64,000 bases of DNA from Solibacillus sp040274725 (GCA_040274725.1 JBEMAQ010000021.1:3843-67842); one strand, 5' to 3'; counted from the first letter of the stretch, positions 35,592 to 44,344 are shown. A program made the numbers and translations. The notes: generated by a model from the letters alone, not told the origin.

Positions 35592-35753
35592 CAAAAATTC
35601 CTCCTAATAAAGTTTTTATATGTTTGTCGATTATGTTTTAAATGTAAGTAAGTGTTTCTTCTTGACTTTATTGTCGCAAAATCAATACTTACACTCTATC
35701 GGATTGGCTTTCAAATAACTTACAATGATGTAAGGTTGGGCAAAATAAAAAAA

Positions 35754-35773
35754 TCCATTGCAGGAACAATGGA
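35754..35773 (-). terminator. Terminator after the membrane diguanylate cyclase gene
   Basis: 7-bp perfect stem (35754-35760 with 35767-35773) with seven T on the minus strand just beyond (35747-35753). Confidence 0.8.
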
Positions 35774-35775
35774 CT

Positions 35776-36936
35776 TTATTTAATAGTCGTCTCTTCATAA
35801 ACTGTATATTGATTTCTACCATTTCGTTTAGATGCATAAAGCGCTTTGTCTGCCTGCTCGTAATAGTAGGACAAGGGCGTATGTGGATCGATTTTTGCTG
35901 TATAAACACCTATGCTTACTGTTACATAGGGGATGACAGTGGATGCCTCATGCGGAATGGCCGCGTCATGAACATTTTGCAAAATTATTTCAGCTAGTTG
36001 CTCTCCGTTATCTTTTAATGTAATATACATAAACTCCTCACCGCCCCAACGAGCCACAAAATCATCATGCGTCTGCGCCGTAGCTTGTAAGACCTCGGCA
36101 ATTTTTATTAAAATCGTGTCCCCTTCAATATGTCCATAATGGTCGTTGTAGCATTTAAAGCAATCAATATCGAGCATAATAAATGTAATCTTTTCGTTTG
36201 ATAACGTACTCATATATTCATTAAAAGCACGGCGATTATATAGGCCTGTGAGCGGATCGTGCTGCATTAAATTCGATAATTTTTTATTTTGCTCGGCAAG
36301 CTGCGTCATTAATTTTTCATTATGTGCATTTTGCTCGCGCAGTATAATTTCCTGTTTCAATAGATTGATGCGCGCGTTAGAAACTGTGTGCGAACAATAA
36401 ATACCAACAATCGCAAAAATCAGCACATTGCCACATAAAATATAACTGTAAATTTGTTCGATTTTTTCACTCATAATGATGCTAGTAATGACGGTAGCTG
36501 TAAAAATAGTGGCAAGGAGGATTAAATAACGACGTGGTGTACTATAAAGAACAGCAGCGAGTAGAATAAACATTTCAAAAACGGCAACATGTCCTAAAAT
36601 GAATGCATCTGTAATGGAAATCGCGGTCAAGCAAACTAAAATAGAAAGATTGTAAGTGGCATAAAGCCAAATCGTACGCCGTAAATTTTCTTGTGTTACA
36701 GTCCATTTTTTTATTTGAATAAAGTAAAAGCCTATAAAATTAATAATAATTATAATGCCGTAAAATAATAAATAGCCTTTGAAAAAGGGAATGATGACAG
36801 GATAGATGTATATGCGTCCAGCCGTATTAATGAAAAGTGTCCACAATATAAAAGCAAAGACGATGTAAATCATAGTCTTTGTTTGGCGTATATTTTGCTT
36901 CATCACTTCTATTGGTAATTGTGTAGATAGATTCAT
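35776..36936 (-). CDS. Membrane-anchored diguanylate cyclase (6TM-GGDEF)
   Basis: 386 residues. Six transmembrane helices in residues ~20-190 form the sensor part, a short coiled coil follows, then a GGDEF domain: DPLTGLYNRRAFNE, MLDIDCFKCYNDHYGHIEGD and ARWGGEEFMYI. The active site is the GGEEF variant, which is catalytically competent. The RxxD inhibitory site is missing (THDD). It makes cyclic di-GMP at the membrane. AAGGAAG precedes ATG. Single-gene unit. Confidence 0.9.
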   Translation of the reverse strand: MNLSTQLPIEVMKQNIRQTKTMIYIVFAFILWTLFINTAGRIYIYPVIIPFFKGYLLFYGIIIIINFIGFYFIQIKKWTVTQENLRRTIWLYATYNLSILVCLTAISITDAFILGHVAVFEMFILLAAVLYSTPRRYLILLATIFTATVITSIIMSEKIEQIYSYILCGNVLIFAIVGIYCSHTVSNARINLLKQEIILREQNAHNEKLMTQLAEQNKKLSNLMQHDPLTGLYNRRAFNEYMSTLSNEKITFIMLDIDCFKCYNDHYGHIEGDTILIKIAEVLQATAQTHDDFVARWGGEEFMYITLKDNGEQLAEIILQNVHDAAIPHEASTVIPYVTVSIGVYTAKIDPHTPLSYYYEQADKALYASKRNGRNQYTVYEETTIK

Positions 36937-37055
36937 TTAATATTCTTCCTTATATTGAGATATTTTCAGTATTATCGTAACACATCTAAAGACACGCAAT
37001 GTTGGATTATTGTGTATTTTTTTTAAAAATTTAAATATTAAATAGAGCAATAAAA

Positions 37056-37083
37056 AACACCCCAGAAAAAATTCTAGAGTGTT
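37056..37083 (-). terminator. Intrinsic terminator overlapping the MarR stop codon
   Basis: 12-bp stem (37056-37067 with 37072-37083, two G-T pairs) with T run on the minus strand; it ends the Spx-like/MarR operon. Confidence 0.75.
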
Positions 37084-37507
37084 AGCGCTGTGTGCATTTT
37101 AAGAAAATCGTTTTTAACGTTTCGACCTCATTGTCAGTCAACATGCCGAAAAGGTGATTGAGCAGCATGTCGATATGCTCGCGAGATTGTTGTAAAATAT
37201 CTAATCCGGCATCTGTAATATGAATTTGCGAGGCACGTCGGTCTGTTTCGTTCTGCGTTTTTTCGATGAAGCCACCTTTGATGAGCTTCGTCGTTAGCAC
37301 TGTGACACCACCTGTTGTTACCTTTAAATGATCCGCGATTGCGGAAGGGCGCTTAGGTCCTTCAGTTGCTAATAAATCCAGTATTAAAATATGCGATTTT
37401 GAAAAGCCAAGCTCATTGTGGCTATTCCATTCATTTGCAACTTTCCGCTCAAGCGCGGTCATTACCTCAAACAGCGAATGGAGCTGTTCGCGTTTTAGCT
37501 CCTTCAT
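37082..37507 (-). CDS. MarR-family transcriptional regulator
   Basis: 141 residues from ATG 37507 (GTGGAG nine bases upstream); GTG 37522 is an alternative. Winged helix core: PSAIADHLKVTTGGVTVLTTKLIKGGFIEKTQNETDRRASQIHITDAG in the usual order, with the DRR wing. It follows the Spx-like gene by 25 bases in one operon. The promoter of that operon carries two MarR-type dyads, so negative autoregulation is likely. MarR proteins of this kind often respond to oxidants or phenolics; no redox Cys is visible in this one. Confidence 0.88.
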   Translation of the reverse strand: MKELKREQLHSLFEVMTALERKVANEWNSHNELGFSKSHILILDLLATEGPKRPSAIADHLKVTTGGVTVLTTKLIKGGFIEKTQNETDRRASQIHITDAGLDILQQSREHIDMLLNHLFGMLTDNEVETLKTIFLKCTQR

Positions 37508-37532
37508 ATACGTCAACTCCACACTAATTTCA

Positions 37533-37934
37533 CTATTCTACTGCCAGCTTTTGTAATGCATTTAATTCAAATGCGCGTACTTTACGTGGAATAAAACGGC
37601 GAATATCCATTTCGTTATAGCCTACTTGAATACGTTTCTCGTCAAGTAAAATCGGGCTACGCAGCATACGTGGATATTGTTGGATCAAATCGTACAGCTC
37701 TTGAATAGAAAGCTGCTCAATATCCATATCTAAACTTTTAAAGTCATTTGAATTTGTTGCAATAATTTCGTCTGTGCCGTCTTCAGTCATGCTTAGAATA
37801 TGTTTAAACTCAGCTAATGTTAAAGCTTGAGATGTTGTGCGTTTTTCTGTGTAAGCGATGTCGTTTTCATTTAACCATTTAAGTGCTTTTCGTGATGAGG
37901 AACAGCTTGATTGTGTGTAAATTGTTACTGTCAT
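37533..37934 (-). CDS. Spx/ArsC-family regulator with CxxS instead of CxxC
   Basis: 133 residues, aligned over its length with Spx: thioredoxin-like start, MTEDGTDEII, LLDEKRIQVGYNEMDIRRFIPRKVRAF, where the RPI-like and RKVR surfaces contact the RNA polymerase alpha C-terminal domain. The redox switch differs: the second Cys is Ser (CSSS, residues 11-14). Spx normally needs both Cys to form a disulfide for activation of thiol-stress genes. This copy is therefore either locked in one state or uses mixed disulfides. It is probably an extra paralogue under control of the adjacent MarR protein. The C-terminal ALQKLAVE resembles the ClpXP-recognised end of Spx. Confidence 0.85.
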   Translation of the reverse strand: MTVTIYTQSSCSSSRKALKWLNENDIAYTEKRTTSQALTLAEFKHILSMTEDGTDEIIATNSNDFKSLDMDIEQLSIQELYDLIQQYPRMLRSPILLDEKRIQVGYNEMDIRRFIPRKVRAFELNALQKLAVE

Positions 37935-37975
37935 AATAGAGTCCCCGCTTTCTGAATTTGAAATTGTTTTTAGAT

Positions 37976-38023
37976 AGCTTACAAGTAAGATATATGTTTG
38001 TATAAATATCTTACAACTAAGCT
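37976..38023. promoter_or_regulatory. Two MarR-type operator dyads upstream of the Spx-like gene
   Basis: AGCTTACAAGTAAGATAT (37976-37993) contains the perfect dyad CTTAC-AA-GTAAG. ATATCTTACAACTAAGCT (38006-38023) is the same motif facing back, with one half changed. The two sites together form a larger inverted repeat about the 12-base spacer. The right-hand site overlaps the -10 element below. Confidence 0.65.
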
Positions 38024-38036
38024 ATTTACTTTGCAA
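38008..38036 (-). promoter_or_regulatory. Sigma-A promoter of the Spx-like/MarR operon
   Basis: On the minus strand TTGCAA (38036-38031), a 17-base spacer and TAAGAT (38013-38008). The -10 element lies inside the right-hand MarR-type dyad, as expected for repression. Confidence 0.55.
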
Positions 38037-38153
38037 CCTTTTTTAATTCCATTATTTGTTTACCCACTTTATATATATTTATACGCATCTAATGATAAAA
38101 AGTTTCGGAATTTTATATTACAGTTTTGTAAAGGCTGGTTATGACATGATAAA

Positions 38154-38183
38154 AGCGCCTATCTGCTGAGAGATAGGTGCGCT
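38154..38183 (-). terminator. Terminator left from a truncated minus-strand gene
   Basis: Stem 38155-38164 with 38171-38182 (two-base bulge) followed on the minus strand by TTTTATC, just beyond the stop codon of the remnant. Confidence 0.65.
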
Positions 38184-38187
38184 AGAT

Positions 38188-38325
38188 TTACAGAGGAAAG
38201 CCAAGCCAGTTATATAGCGGCGCTTTGAAATAGTTAATAATAACGCCAACAATTTTGCCTGTAAGGTACGCGGCGATAAATGTGCTGAATAAGCACTTTA
38301 TAGAGATCCTATTAGATGTTATTGA
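38188..38325 (-). pseudogene. 3' remnant of a membrane-protein gene
   Basis: An open frame of 45 codons without start signal ends at TAA 38188-38190 and reads ...FIAAYLTGKIVGVIINYFKA in one stretch, then PLYNWLGFPL: a transmembrane helix and a polar end like the C-terminus of a real membrane protein. A terminator of its own follows. Upstream codons are broken by stops. The parent gene is not recognised. An IS-like end lies about 115 bases upstream of the remnant, suggesting that insertion and deletion removed the rest. Confidence 0.4.
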
Positions 38326-38439
38326 TTATATTCCGCTCGCCGATTTTGGCTATTCAATGTATCCGATAGTGCTACGGTTGAAGGATGCGAGCTTTAACAA
38401 AATTACCGAGCGTTTTTTTACATGTTTCCAAAATTGAAG

Positions 38440-38516
38440 TGACCCCTAAAAGTTAGACACGATTATTTCATTAGGTAGCTTGTGATAAATTGAGTTCGAT
38501 GTTGTAACAGTTCATG
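38440..38516 (-). mobile_element. Possible IS3-family end remnant
   Basis: TGACCCCTAAAAGTTAGACA at 38440-38459 resembles the terminal inverted repeat of IS3-family elements (IS150-like group). Inside it, on the minus strand, 17 codons (38516-38463) end in TAA a few bases before the repeat, as the transposase gene does at the right end of such elements. Nothing more of the element remains, and no matching second end was found nearby. Confidence 0.4.
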
Positions 38517-38544
38517 TATTTTCTAGTTTTTTCAAAAGCTCTAT

Positions 38545-38572
38545 TTGTAAGCATTGCTGCTAACTATATAAT
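38545..38572 (+). promoter_or_regulatory. Sigma-A promoter of the VWA gene
   Basis: TTGTAA (38545-38550), a 16-base spacer and consensus TATAAT (38567-38572), about 125 bases before the start codon. Confidence 0.65.
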
Positions 38573-38697
38573 TTGTATCGAATTATACTTTAAAGGGAAT
38601 TTAAACGTAAATACAGAATTGAATATATATGGATTATTTTTACTTTTTTGTAGGTATGAATTCACTATATTAAAGTTAAAGCAAAGGGGTGTTTTTG

Positions 38698-39366
38698 ATG
38701 TCGTCGATTTCGCTGAAAAAGCAAACAGCTAAACTGGTATTAGAAAAGAAAAAATTAACTGAGGTAACTGCTCGTGTGGGTCTTGTCCTCGACATTTCAG
38801 GTTCGATGCGGAAACTGTACAAAGCAGGTGTTGTGCAAGATGCGGTAGAACGAATTTTAGCGGTGGCAAGCCAGTTCGATGACGATGGCGCGATGGATGT
38901 CTGGATTTATGACAACGAATTTTCACGCCTCCCATCAGTGACAGAAAAGGAACTAGCGGGTTACATTGAAAGATGCGTTTTAAATAATGCGGACCTCCAC
39001 AAATTTGGACGAAATGATGAGCCAAAAGTTATGGAAGACGTCATTACCAAATATACAAAGGAAGAAATAGAGGAAACACCAGCTTTTATCGTTTTCTTAA
39101 ATGATGGCGGGTGCAAAGCGGGCATTAAGAAATTTGTTGTTGACTCGTCGACACAGCCGATTTTTTGGCAATTTATCGGCATTGGGGATGGTAATTTCGA
39201 TATCCTTCGCAAACTCGACACAATGACAGGGCGAGTCGTTGACAATGCGAACTTCTTCCAGCTACAAGCACTCGAAAAAATAACGGATGAAGCGTTATAT
39301 GAACAGCTGCTCGATGAATTTCCAATGTGGTTAAAAGAAGCAAAGGAAAAGCGCATTCTTCGTTAA
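38698..39366 (+). CDS. VWA-domain protein, TerF/TerY-like
   Basis: 222 residues from ATG 38698 (AAAGGGG upstream). The whole protein is one von Willebrand A domain: DISGSM near residue 30 is the MIDAS metal motif D-x-S-x-S, with a later Thr/Asp (NDGG near 135) completing the site. Sequence and length resemble the VWA part of tellurium-resistance proteins TerF and TerY, but no other ter gene is present. The N-terminal 20 residues are a basic helix (SLKKQTAKLVLEKKKL). Soluble, probably a metal-dependent protein-binding module; role unknown. Confidence 0.8.
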   Translation: MSSISLKKQTAKLVLEKKKLTEVTARVGLVLDISGSMRKLYKAGVVQDAVERILAVASQFDDDGAMDVWIYDNEFSRLPSVTEKELAGYIERCVLNNADLHKFGRNDEPKVMEDVITKYTKEEIEETPAFIVFLNDGGCKAGIKKFVVDSSTQPIFWQFIGIGDGNFDILRKLDTMTGRVVDNANFFQLQALEKITDEALYEQLLDEFPMWLKEAKEKRILR

Positions 39367-39399
39367 TAGGCCGTTGCTAAATAGAATCGTAAATTAGCT

Positions 39400-39431
39400 A
39401 AAAACGCTCAGGTTGATCACTGAGCGTTTTT
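39400..39431. terminator. Terminator after the VWA gene
   Basis: Perfect 12-bp stem (39400-39411 with 39420-39431) with A and T flanks. It may also act for the folate operon that converges from the right. Confidence 0.88.
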
Positions 39432-39506
39432 GCTTGGGATTTCTAGTGTCCAATGGAATGTATGCGAAGAAGTCATTCTCCGCCTAAAAATTCACTCCAG
39501 GTGAAG

Positions 39507-41225
39507 CTACAGCTCATAAGAGAGCTGCGCTTTTTTCATCTTCCTGACACTATTAATAAAGTAAAGCGTATCAATATGAGCAAGTTCATCCTTCATCAGC
39601 ACGCGTTCTTTTATTTTACCTGTTGCAAGCAGCTCCGCGCGGTATGTCCCGGCAAGTAGCCCACTCGAAACAGGGGGTGTATACAGCTGACCGCCGATTT
39701 CATACACCACATTACCAAACGTAAACTCCGTTATTTCGCTGCGCTCATTATATAGCAGCACATCAAAGCAGCCTTCAGGAATTTTGTGCACGGTGTACAT
39801 AGGGCGATGAGTTGTTTTGTGATATAAAAATACCTCGTCACTATTCACGGCTGTTTGTGCAAGTGCGACGGAAATGGTGTCGTTCATTTGCTGAATAGGC
39901 GTGCTTTCTACGAGCAGCGCCCCTGTTTTTGATAACGCGAGTCGTACTTTATGTAGACCGGATTTTTGCTGTGCCTCCATTTCAAGCTGTGCGCGAATGG
40001 CGGGCTCGTCAAATGGAAAGTTAAAGTAGCACGCGGATTTTTCAAGGCGCTCTAAATGCCGCTCGAGTAAAAAATACGAGCCGTCTTCAAGAAGCAAGCT
40101 TTCTAGCAACTCAAAATGCGGCTGCTTTGTAGTCAACACTTGTGCCTTTGCAAGCACCTCGTCAAACTCACCACGTGCTGTTGAATCCCACGTAATCCCG
40201 CCGCCTACGCCATATGTTAGCTGATTGTCTTTAATAACCGCTGTGCGGATTGGCACATTAAAAATGGCCTCCTGCTGCGGCGTAATAAAGCCAATCGCCC
40301 CGCAGTAGACGTCGCGCGGGGAGGCTTCAAGCTCCGCAATGACCTGCATCGTGCTAACTTTTGGTGCGCCTGTAATCGAGCCGCATGGGAAGAGAGCTTT
40401 GAATACATCAATAATATTCAGCTCAGGCTGCAATGTAGCCTGCACGGTCGACGTCATTTGGTGCACGGTCGGGTAGTGCTCGACGTCAAATAGTTTTGTT
40501 ACTTCAACTGAATCTGTCACCGCAATTTTACCTAAATCATTGCGCAGCAGGTCGACAATCATCACATTTTCTGCGCGATTTTTTTCGGAATGATACAGCT
40601 CGTGAGCAAGTGCTACATCCTCGTCCGCTGACTTTCCGCGGCGGCTTGTACCCTTCATTGGCTTTGTTGTGAGCGTATCACCTTTTAGATGAAAGAACAA
40701 TTCGGGGGATGCGCTCAAAATTTGCGTATCGCCGCATTGTAAATACGCGGTATAGCCAGCCTGTTGCGAGTGTTGCAATTCATTAAAAAACGTAAGTGCG
40801 TCGCCGTCGAATTCTCCGTACAGTCGCACTGTGTAGTTCGTCTGGTACGTGATGCCGTCCTCAATCCGCGCTTTGATTGTTTCAATGGCCTGTGCATAAG
40901 CCAGCTCCGTCGTATCCGAGCTGGTTACTTGTACGTTAAAGTGGCCGTCTGCTTGTAGCGCGCTTTCTGTAGCGCTTTCGTAAATCGCAAAATAGAGCAG
41001 TGGCATCGTTGGTTTTTCGTGAACAGCGTACGCCGAATCAAAGGCAGGGGAAGCCTCATAGGAAACATAGCCGGCTGCAAAGTACCCGTCCTTTGTAAAT
41101 GCAAGTACACGTTCTAAACAAGGAAGAACATCCTCAATTTTTACGGTTGAAATAACAGTGAGGGGCTGCTCGAATGTACGTAGCTGCATGTTCCCCTCTT
41201 CCGTTTTATAAGCAAAGTGCATCAA
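39507..41225 (-). CDS. pabB: Bifunctional aminodeoxychorismate synthase component I / aminodeoxychorismate lyase
   Basis: About 572 residues. Residues ~1-345 are a chorismate-binding domain: KPMKGTSRRG, NVMIVDLLRNDLGKIA, FPCGSITGAPK and GVGGGITWDS are the catalytic loops. Residues ~365-572 are a class IV aminotransferase (PabC-like) with FLLERHLERLEKSA and EITEFTFGNV in place. The chain should make 4-amino-4-deoxychorismate and release 4-aminobenzoate for folate. AGGAGG (41240-41235 on the minus strand) points to TTG 41225 at nine bases or ATG 41222, so the start overlaps the end of pabA and the two are translationally coupled. Such pabB-pabC fusions are known. Confidence 0.9.
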   Translation of the reverse strand: MMHFAYKTEEGNMQLRTFEQPLTVISTVKIEDVLPCLERVLAFTKDGYFAAGYVSYEASPAFDSAYAVHEKPTMPLLYFAIYESATESALQADGHFNVQVTSSDTTELAYAQAIETIKARIEDGITYQTNYTVRLYGEFDGDALTFFNELQHSQQAGYTAYLQCGDTQILSASPELFFHLKGDTLTTKPMKGTSRRGKSADEDVALAHELYHSEKNRAENVMIVDLLRNDLGKIAVTDSVEVTKLFDVEHYPTVHQMTSTVQATLQPELNIIDVFKALFPCGSITGAPKVSTMQVIAELEASPRDVYCGAIGFITPQQEAIFNVPIRTAVIKDNQLTYGVGGGITWDSTARGEFDEVLAKAQVLTTKQPHFELLESLLLEDGSYFLLERHLERLEKSACYFNFPFDEPAIRAQLEMEAQQKSGLHKVRLALSKTGALLVESTPIQQMNDTISVALAQTAVNSDEVFLYHKTTHRPMYTVHKIPEGCFDVLLYNERSEITEFTFGNVVYEIGGQLYTPPVSSGLLAGTYRAELLATGKIKERVLMKDELAHIDTLYFINSVRKMKKAQLSYEL

Positions 41226-41793
41226 ATTGTGCGACCTCCTGTACAAAGTTTTCAATCATGCGTTTTCCTTCAGGTGTAAGGATGGATTCTGGATGGAATT
41301 GGACGGCCTCTAGCTTTAGTAATGTATGGCGAATGCCCATAATGACGCCGTCTGACGATTTTGCTGTCACAGTGAGTGCTGTAGGTAATGTCACCTCGTC
41401 AATCATCAGTGAATGGTAGCGCCCGACTACAGTAGGTGAAGGGATATTTGTAAAAACACCTTGTCCATCATGCGTGATTGAAAACTGTTTGCCATGAATG
41501 GGCGCGGGTGCTTTTATGATTGTCGCACCAAGAGCCTGTGCGAGTATTTGCTGACCGAGACAGACACCGAAAATAGGGAAAACCCCAGCAAGTTCCTGCA
41601 CAATATCAAGACAAATACCTGCATCATCCGGGTTGCCCGGACCAGGGGAGAGCACAATAGCTTTTGGTTGCAGCGCATGAATCTCTTCTGTTGTGATGGC
41701 ATCATTTCGCACAACTCGCACCGTTGTAAAGGTCGAAAAATACTGCACTAAATTGTACGAAAAGGAATCATAATTATCGACTAATAAAATCAT
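41206..41793 (-). CDS. pabA: Aminodeoxychorismate/anthranilate synthase glutamine amidotransferase
   Basis: 195 residues, full length for a class I glutamine amidotransferase. LLVDNYDSFSYNLVQYF opens it, GVCLGQQ (nucleophile Cys near 79) and QFHPES (catalytic His and Glu near 168) complete the triad. It hydrolyses glutamine and feeds ammonia to the PabB domain, whose gene starts inside its last codons. In many Bacillales the same subunit also serves tryptophan synthesis (TrpG role). Confidence 0.92.
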   Translation of the reverse strand: MILLVDNYDSFSYNLVQYFSTFTTVRVVRNDAITTEEIHALQPKAIVLSPGPGNPDDAGICLDIVQELAGVFPIFGVCLGQQILAQALGATIIKAPAPIHGKQFSITHDGQGVFTNIPSPTVVGRYHSLMIDEVTLPTALTVTAKSSDGVIMGIRHTLLKLEAVQFHPESILTPEGKRMIENFVQEVAQFDALCL

Positions 41794-41885
41794 AGAAAAC
41801 CTCTAACTATATGTTTTTCAGACATCGTACACTATAACGAGAGGAAAAAGCGAATATTTTGAGAAAAATGTTAGAGAAAGCATAA

Positions 41886-41927
41886 AAAAGCTGATGCCTA
41901 CTAAAATTTTAGTAGGCATCAGCTTTT
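41886..41927 (-). terminator. Perfect-palindrome terminator after the Yip1 gene
   Basis: A 42-base self-complementary sequence (41886-41906 with 41907-41927) with A and T runs. It separates the Yip1 gene from pabA. Confidence 0.88.
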
Positions 41928-41962
41928 CATTTCAAACAAAAATAGACGAGCACGAAAATCCT

Positions 41963-42613
41963 TTAAATTGTCGCTACGCTAAGTATACCAACAATAATAA
42001 CCGCAATAATCGCAAACATAATAAGCCCAAAAACAATCATTGGAATGAGGATAGTAAAGAATGCTTTCCAATTTGAGAATCGGTGCGCCTCTGCGACAGC
42101 GCCAACCGTAATGACAAGGCTCCAAATACTAATGCCAATTGTGACAAAATTAGTAGCCCAAAACGTCCACGGTAATGCTTCTTCAAAGTCTGTTATAATA
42201 AGTGATTCAGGTGAAATAATGAGCAAGATGATGTAAAAAGGGATCAACACGATAAATGGTATAGCGTTTAAACTAAGTGCTTTAAATAAATCCGAAAATA
42301 TGCCTGTTCCTTTAAATAGCTTGCCAACTAATAAGAAGATACCTGCCGAGATGGCCGTACCAATTATACCAACAATTGGTGAAAGAATTAGACAGATTAA
42401 TATAATACCCCAAATCGGAAGGTCGTTCGCTGTCACACCTGCTAGTAAAGAACCTATGTAGCCAATCGATAATACCAAAATGGCATAGCCAATTGATTTT
42501 GCATCAATCATGTAGCGAGCGGTTTGCTTTGGATGGAGCCAAGCTGATATAAATGGATTTAATTTGGTAAAGGATGAAGCTTCTTTCTCATTTGGGTCAG
42601 TGAAATTATTCAC
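41963..42613 (-). CDS. Yip1-family membrane protein
   Basis: 216 residues. About 30 soluble residues ending in NPFISAWLHPKQTARYMID, the entry element of bacterial Yip1 proteins, then five hydrophobic helices, with typical Gly-rich segment GIIGTAISAGIFLLVGKLFKG. The bacterial family has no settled function. GGAGGTG precedes ATG. Stand-alone gene with own terminator. Confident family call, no role inferred. Confidence 0.82.
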   Translation of the reverse strand: MNNFTDPNEKEASSFTKLNPFISAWLHPKQTARYMIDAKSIGYAILVLSIGYIGSLLAGVTANDLPIWGIILICLILSPIVGIIGTAISAGIFLLVGKLFKGTGIFSDLFKALSLNAIPFIVLIPFYIILLIISPESLIITDFEEALPWTFWATNFVTIGISIWSLVITVGAVAEAHRFSNWKAFFTILIPMIVFGLIMFAIIAVIIVGILSVATI

Positions 42614-42711
42614 GAAAACACCTCCGTAAAATAGTTTTTGTTATAAAGTTATACGGATTAGTTAACTAAAAGTTTCGGAAGATTCGAAATTTATTTTGTG
42701 GGAATATTAAA

Positions 42712-42755
42712 AAGGGCTCGCGTTTCATCCTAAGTACGGATTAACGCGTGCCCTT
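42712..42755 (-). terminator. Terminator after the ABC-F gene
   Basis: Stem of 13 bp with one mismatch (42712-42724 with 42743-42755), moderate T content on the minus strand. Confidence 0.7.
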
Positions 42756-42760
42756 ATTTA

Positions 42761-44344
42761 TTATTTCTTCAGCTCGTCCAGCTCTTTCGTTTCACCAGTC
42801 GTAAACCAATCTTGCACGTTCCAAATTTTTGTTACTAATCCATCATAAAATTCAGGTTCATGTGATACTAAAATAATTGTGCCTTTGAATGCTTGCATCG
42901 CACGCTTCAGCTCTGCCTTTGCATCAATGTCTAAGTGGTTTGTCGGTTCGTCAAAGATTAAAATATTTGCAGGGTCCATCATTAATTTACATAAACGAAC
43001 TTTTGCCTGCTCACCACCAGAAAGTGAGTTTAGTGGGCGTGTAATATGGTCTGTTTTTAAACCAGCCTTTGCGAGTGCACCACGAATAGAAGCTTGCTCC
43101 ATTGAAGGGAAGGCGTTCCATACGTCGTCAATCGGTGTAATTTTATCCGCTTTTACTTCTTGCTCGAAGTATGAAGGCTCAAGATAATCACCTAAACGAA
43201 TCGATCCGTCTAGTGGCTTCACTTTGCCAAGCATTGTTTTAAGTAGTGTTGATTTACCAACACCGTTCATGCCGACAAGGGCAATTTTTTGGCCGCGTTC
43301 AATTTCAAATGTAAGCGGTGGAAGAAGTGGCTTTTCTTTGTCATAACCGATGACTAAGTTTGTTGCTTCTACAACGTAGCGGCTTGGTGTACGTGCTTCT
43401 TTGAAGGCGAATTCAGGCTTCACCGCAGTTTCAGGACGGTCAATACGCTCTAAACGGCCAAGCTGCTTCTCGCGTGATTTTGCACGGCCAGATGTTGAGT
43501 AGCGCGCTTTATTGCGTGAAATAAAGTCTTCTTGCTTTTTGATGAAATCTTGCTGCTTTTCATAGGCGTCAATGTGCTGACGCTTATTAATTTCCGCAAG
43601 CTCGATAAATTTCTCATATGTCGCTGTATAGCGCGTTAATTTTGAAAACTCCAGCTGGAAAATAACATCTACTGTCTCGTTCATAAATTCTGTATCATGC
43701 GAAATTAATAGGAAGGCATGTGGATAATTTTTTAAGTAGTTTTTCAACCACGTTACGTGTTCTTCGTCTAGATAGTTCGTCGGCTCATCTAGTAATAATA
43801 CTTTTGGCTTTTCGAGTAAAAGCTTCGCAAGTAATACTTTCGTACGCTGACCACCAGAAAGTGCTGCTACGTCACGGTCTAAACCGATTGCATCTAAACC
43901 TAAACCACGCGCAACCTCTTCCACCTTCATATCAAGTGAATAGAAGTCACCTGCATCGAGTGCATCCTGAATTTCAGACATTTCTTCTAACAGCACATCA
44001 AAATCTGCATCGGGCTCACCCATTAGTAAACCGATTTCGTTTAAGCGCTCTTCTTTTTTATATAAAGGTAGAAAAGCATCCTGTAATGCATCACGCATCG
44101 AGCGGCCCGCATTTAATACCGTGTGCTGATCAAGGTAGCCGTAATGTGTGCCGGGTAACCATTCCACTTTTCCTTCGTCATGAATAGCTTGACCTGTAAT
44201 GATGCTCATCAGTGTCGATTTACCAACACCATTCGCTCCAACAAGTCCGATATGATCGCCTTCTACAAGACGGAATGAAACATCTTTAAATAACGTACGG
44301 TCACCAAATGAGTGACCTAAATTTTCAACTGTTAAAATTGCCAT
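42761..44344 (-). CDS. yfmM: ABC-F family ATPase (YfmM-like translation factor)
   Basis: 527 residues without membrane helices. Two ABC domains: Walker A GANGVGKST (~36) and GMNGVGKST (~355), signatures LSGGQRTK (~163) and LSGGEQAK (~443), Walker B LLLDEPTNYLD and ILIFDEPTNHLD. Between them is the basic P-site tRNA interaction linker (KQQDFIKKQEDFISRNKAR region, residues ~250-300). ABC-F proteins bind the ribosomal E site and rescue stalled or drug-bound ribosomes. The small SE1832-type gene lies 51 bases upstream, a conserved pairing in Bacillales as I recall it. CGGAGGATT precedes ATG. Confidence 0.9.
   Translation of the reverse strand: MAILTVENLGHSFGDRTLFKDVSFRLVEGDHIGLVGANGVGKSTLMSIITGQAIHDEGKVEWLPGTHYGYLDQHTVLNAGRSMRDALQDAFLPLYKKEERLNEIGLLMGEPDADFDVLLEEMSEIQDALDAGDFYSLDMKVEEVARGLGLDAIGLDRDVAALSGGQRTKVLLAKLLLEKPKVLLLDEPTNYLDEEHVTWLKNYLKNYPHAFLLISHDTEFMNETVDVIFQLEFSKLTRYTATYEKFIELAEINKRQHIDAYEKQQDFIKKQEDFISRNKARYSTSGRAKSREKQLGRLERIDRPETAVKPEFAFKEARTPSRYVVEATNLVIGYDKEKPLLPPLTFEIERGQKIALVGMNGVGKSTLLKTMLGKVKPLDGSIRLGDYLEPSYFEQEVKADKITPIDDVWNAFPSMEQASIRGALAKAGLKTDHITRPLNSLSGGEQAKVRLCKLMMDPANILIFDEPTNHLDIDAKAELKRAMQAFKGTIILVSHEPEFYDGLVTKIWNVQDWFTTGETKELDELKK

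Noticed and set aside
38255..38437. 60-codon plus-strand frame in the gap before the VWA gene
   Set aside because: It lies opposite the membrane-protein remnant, lacks a ribosome binding site and shows no family resemblance.
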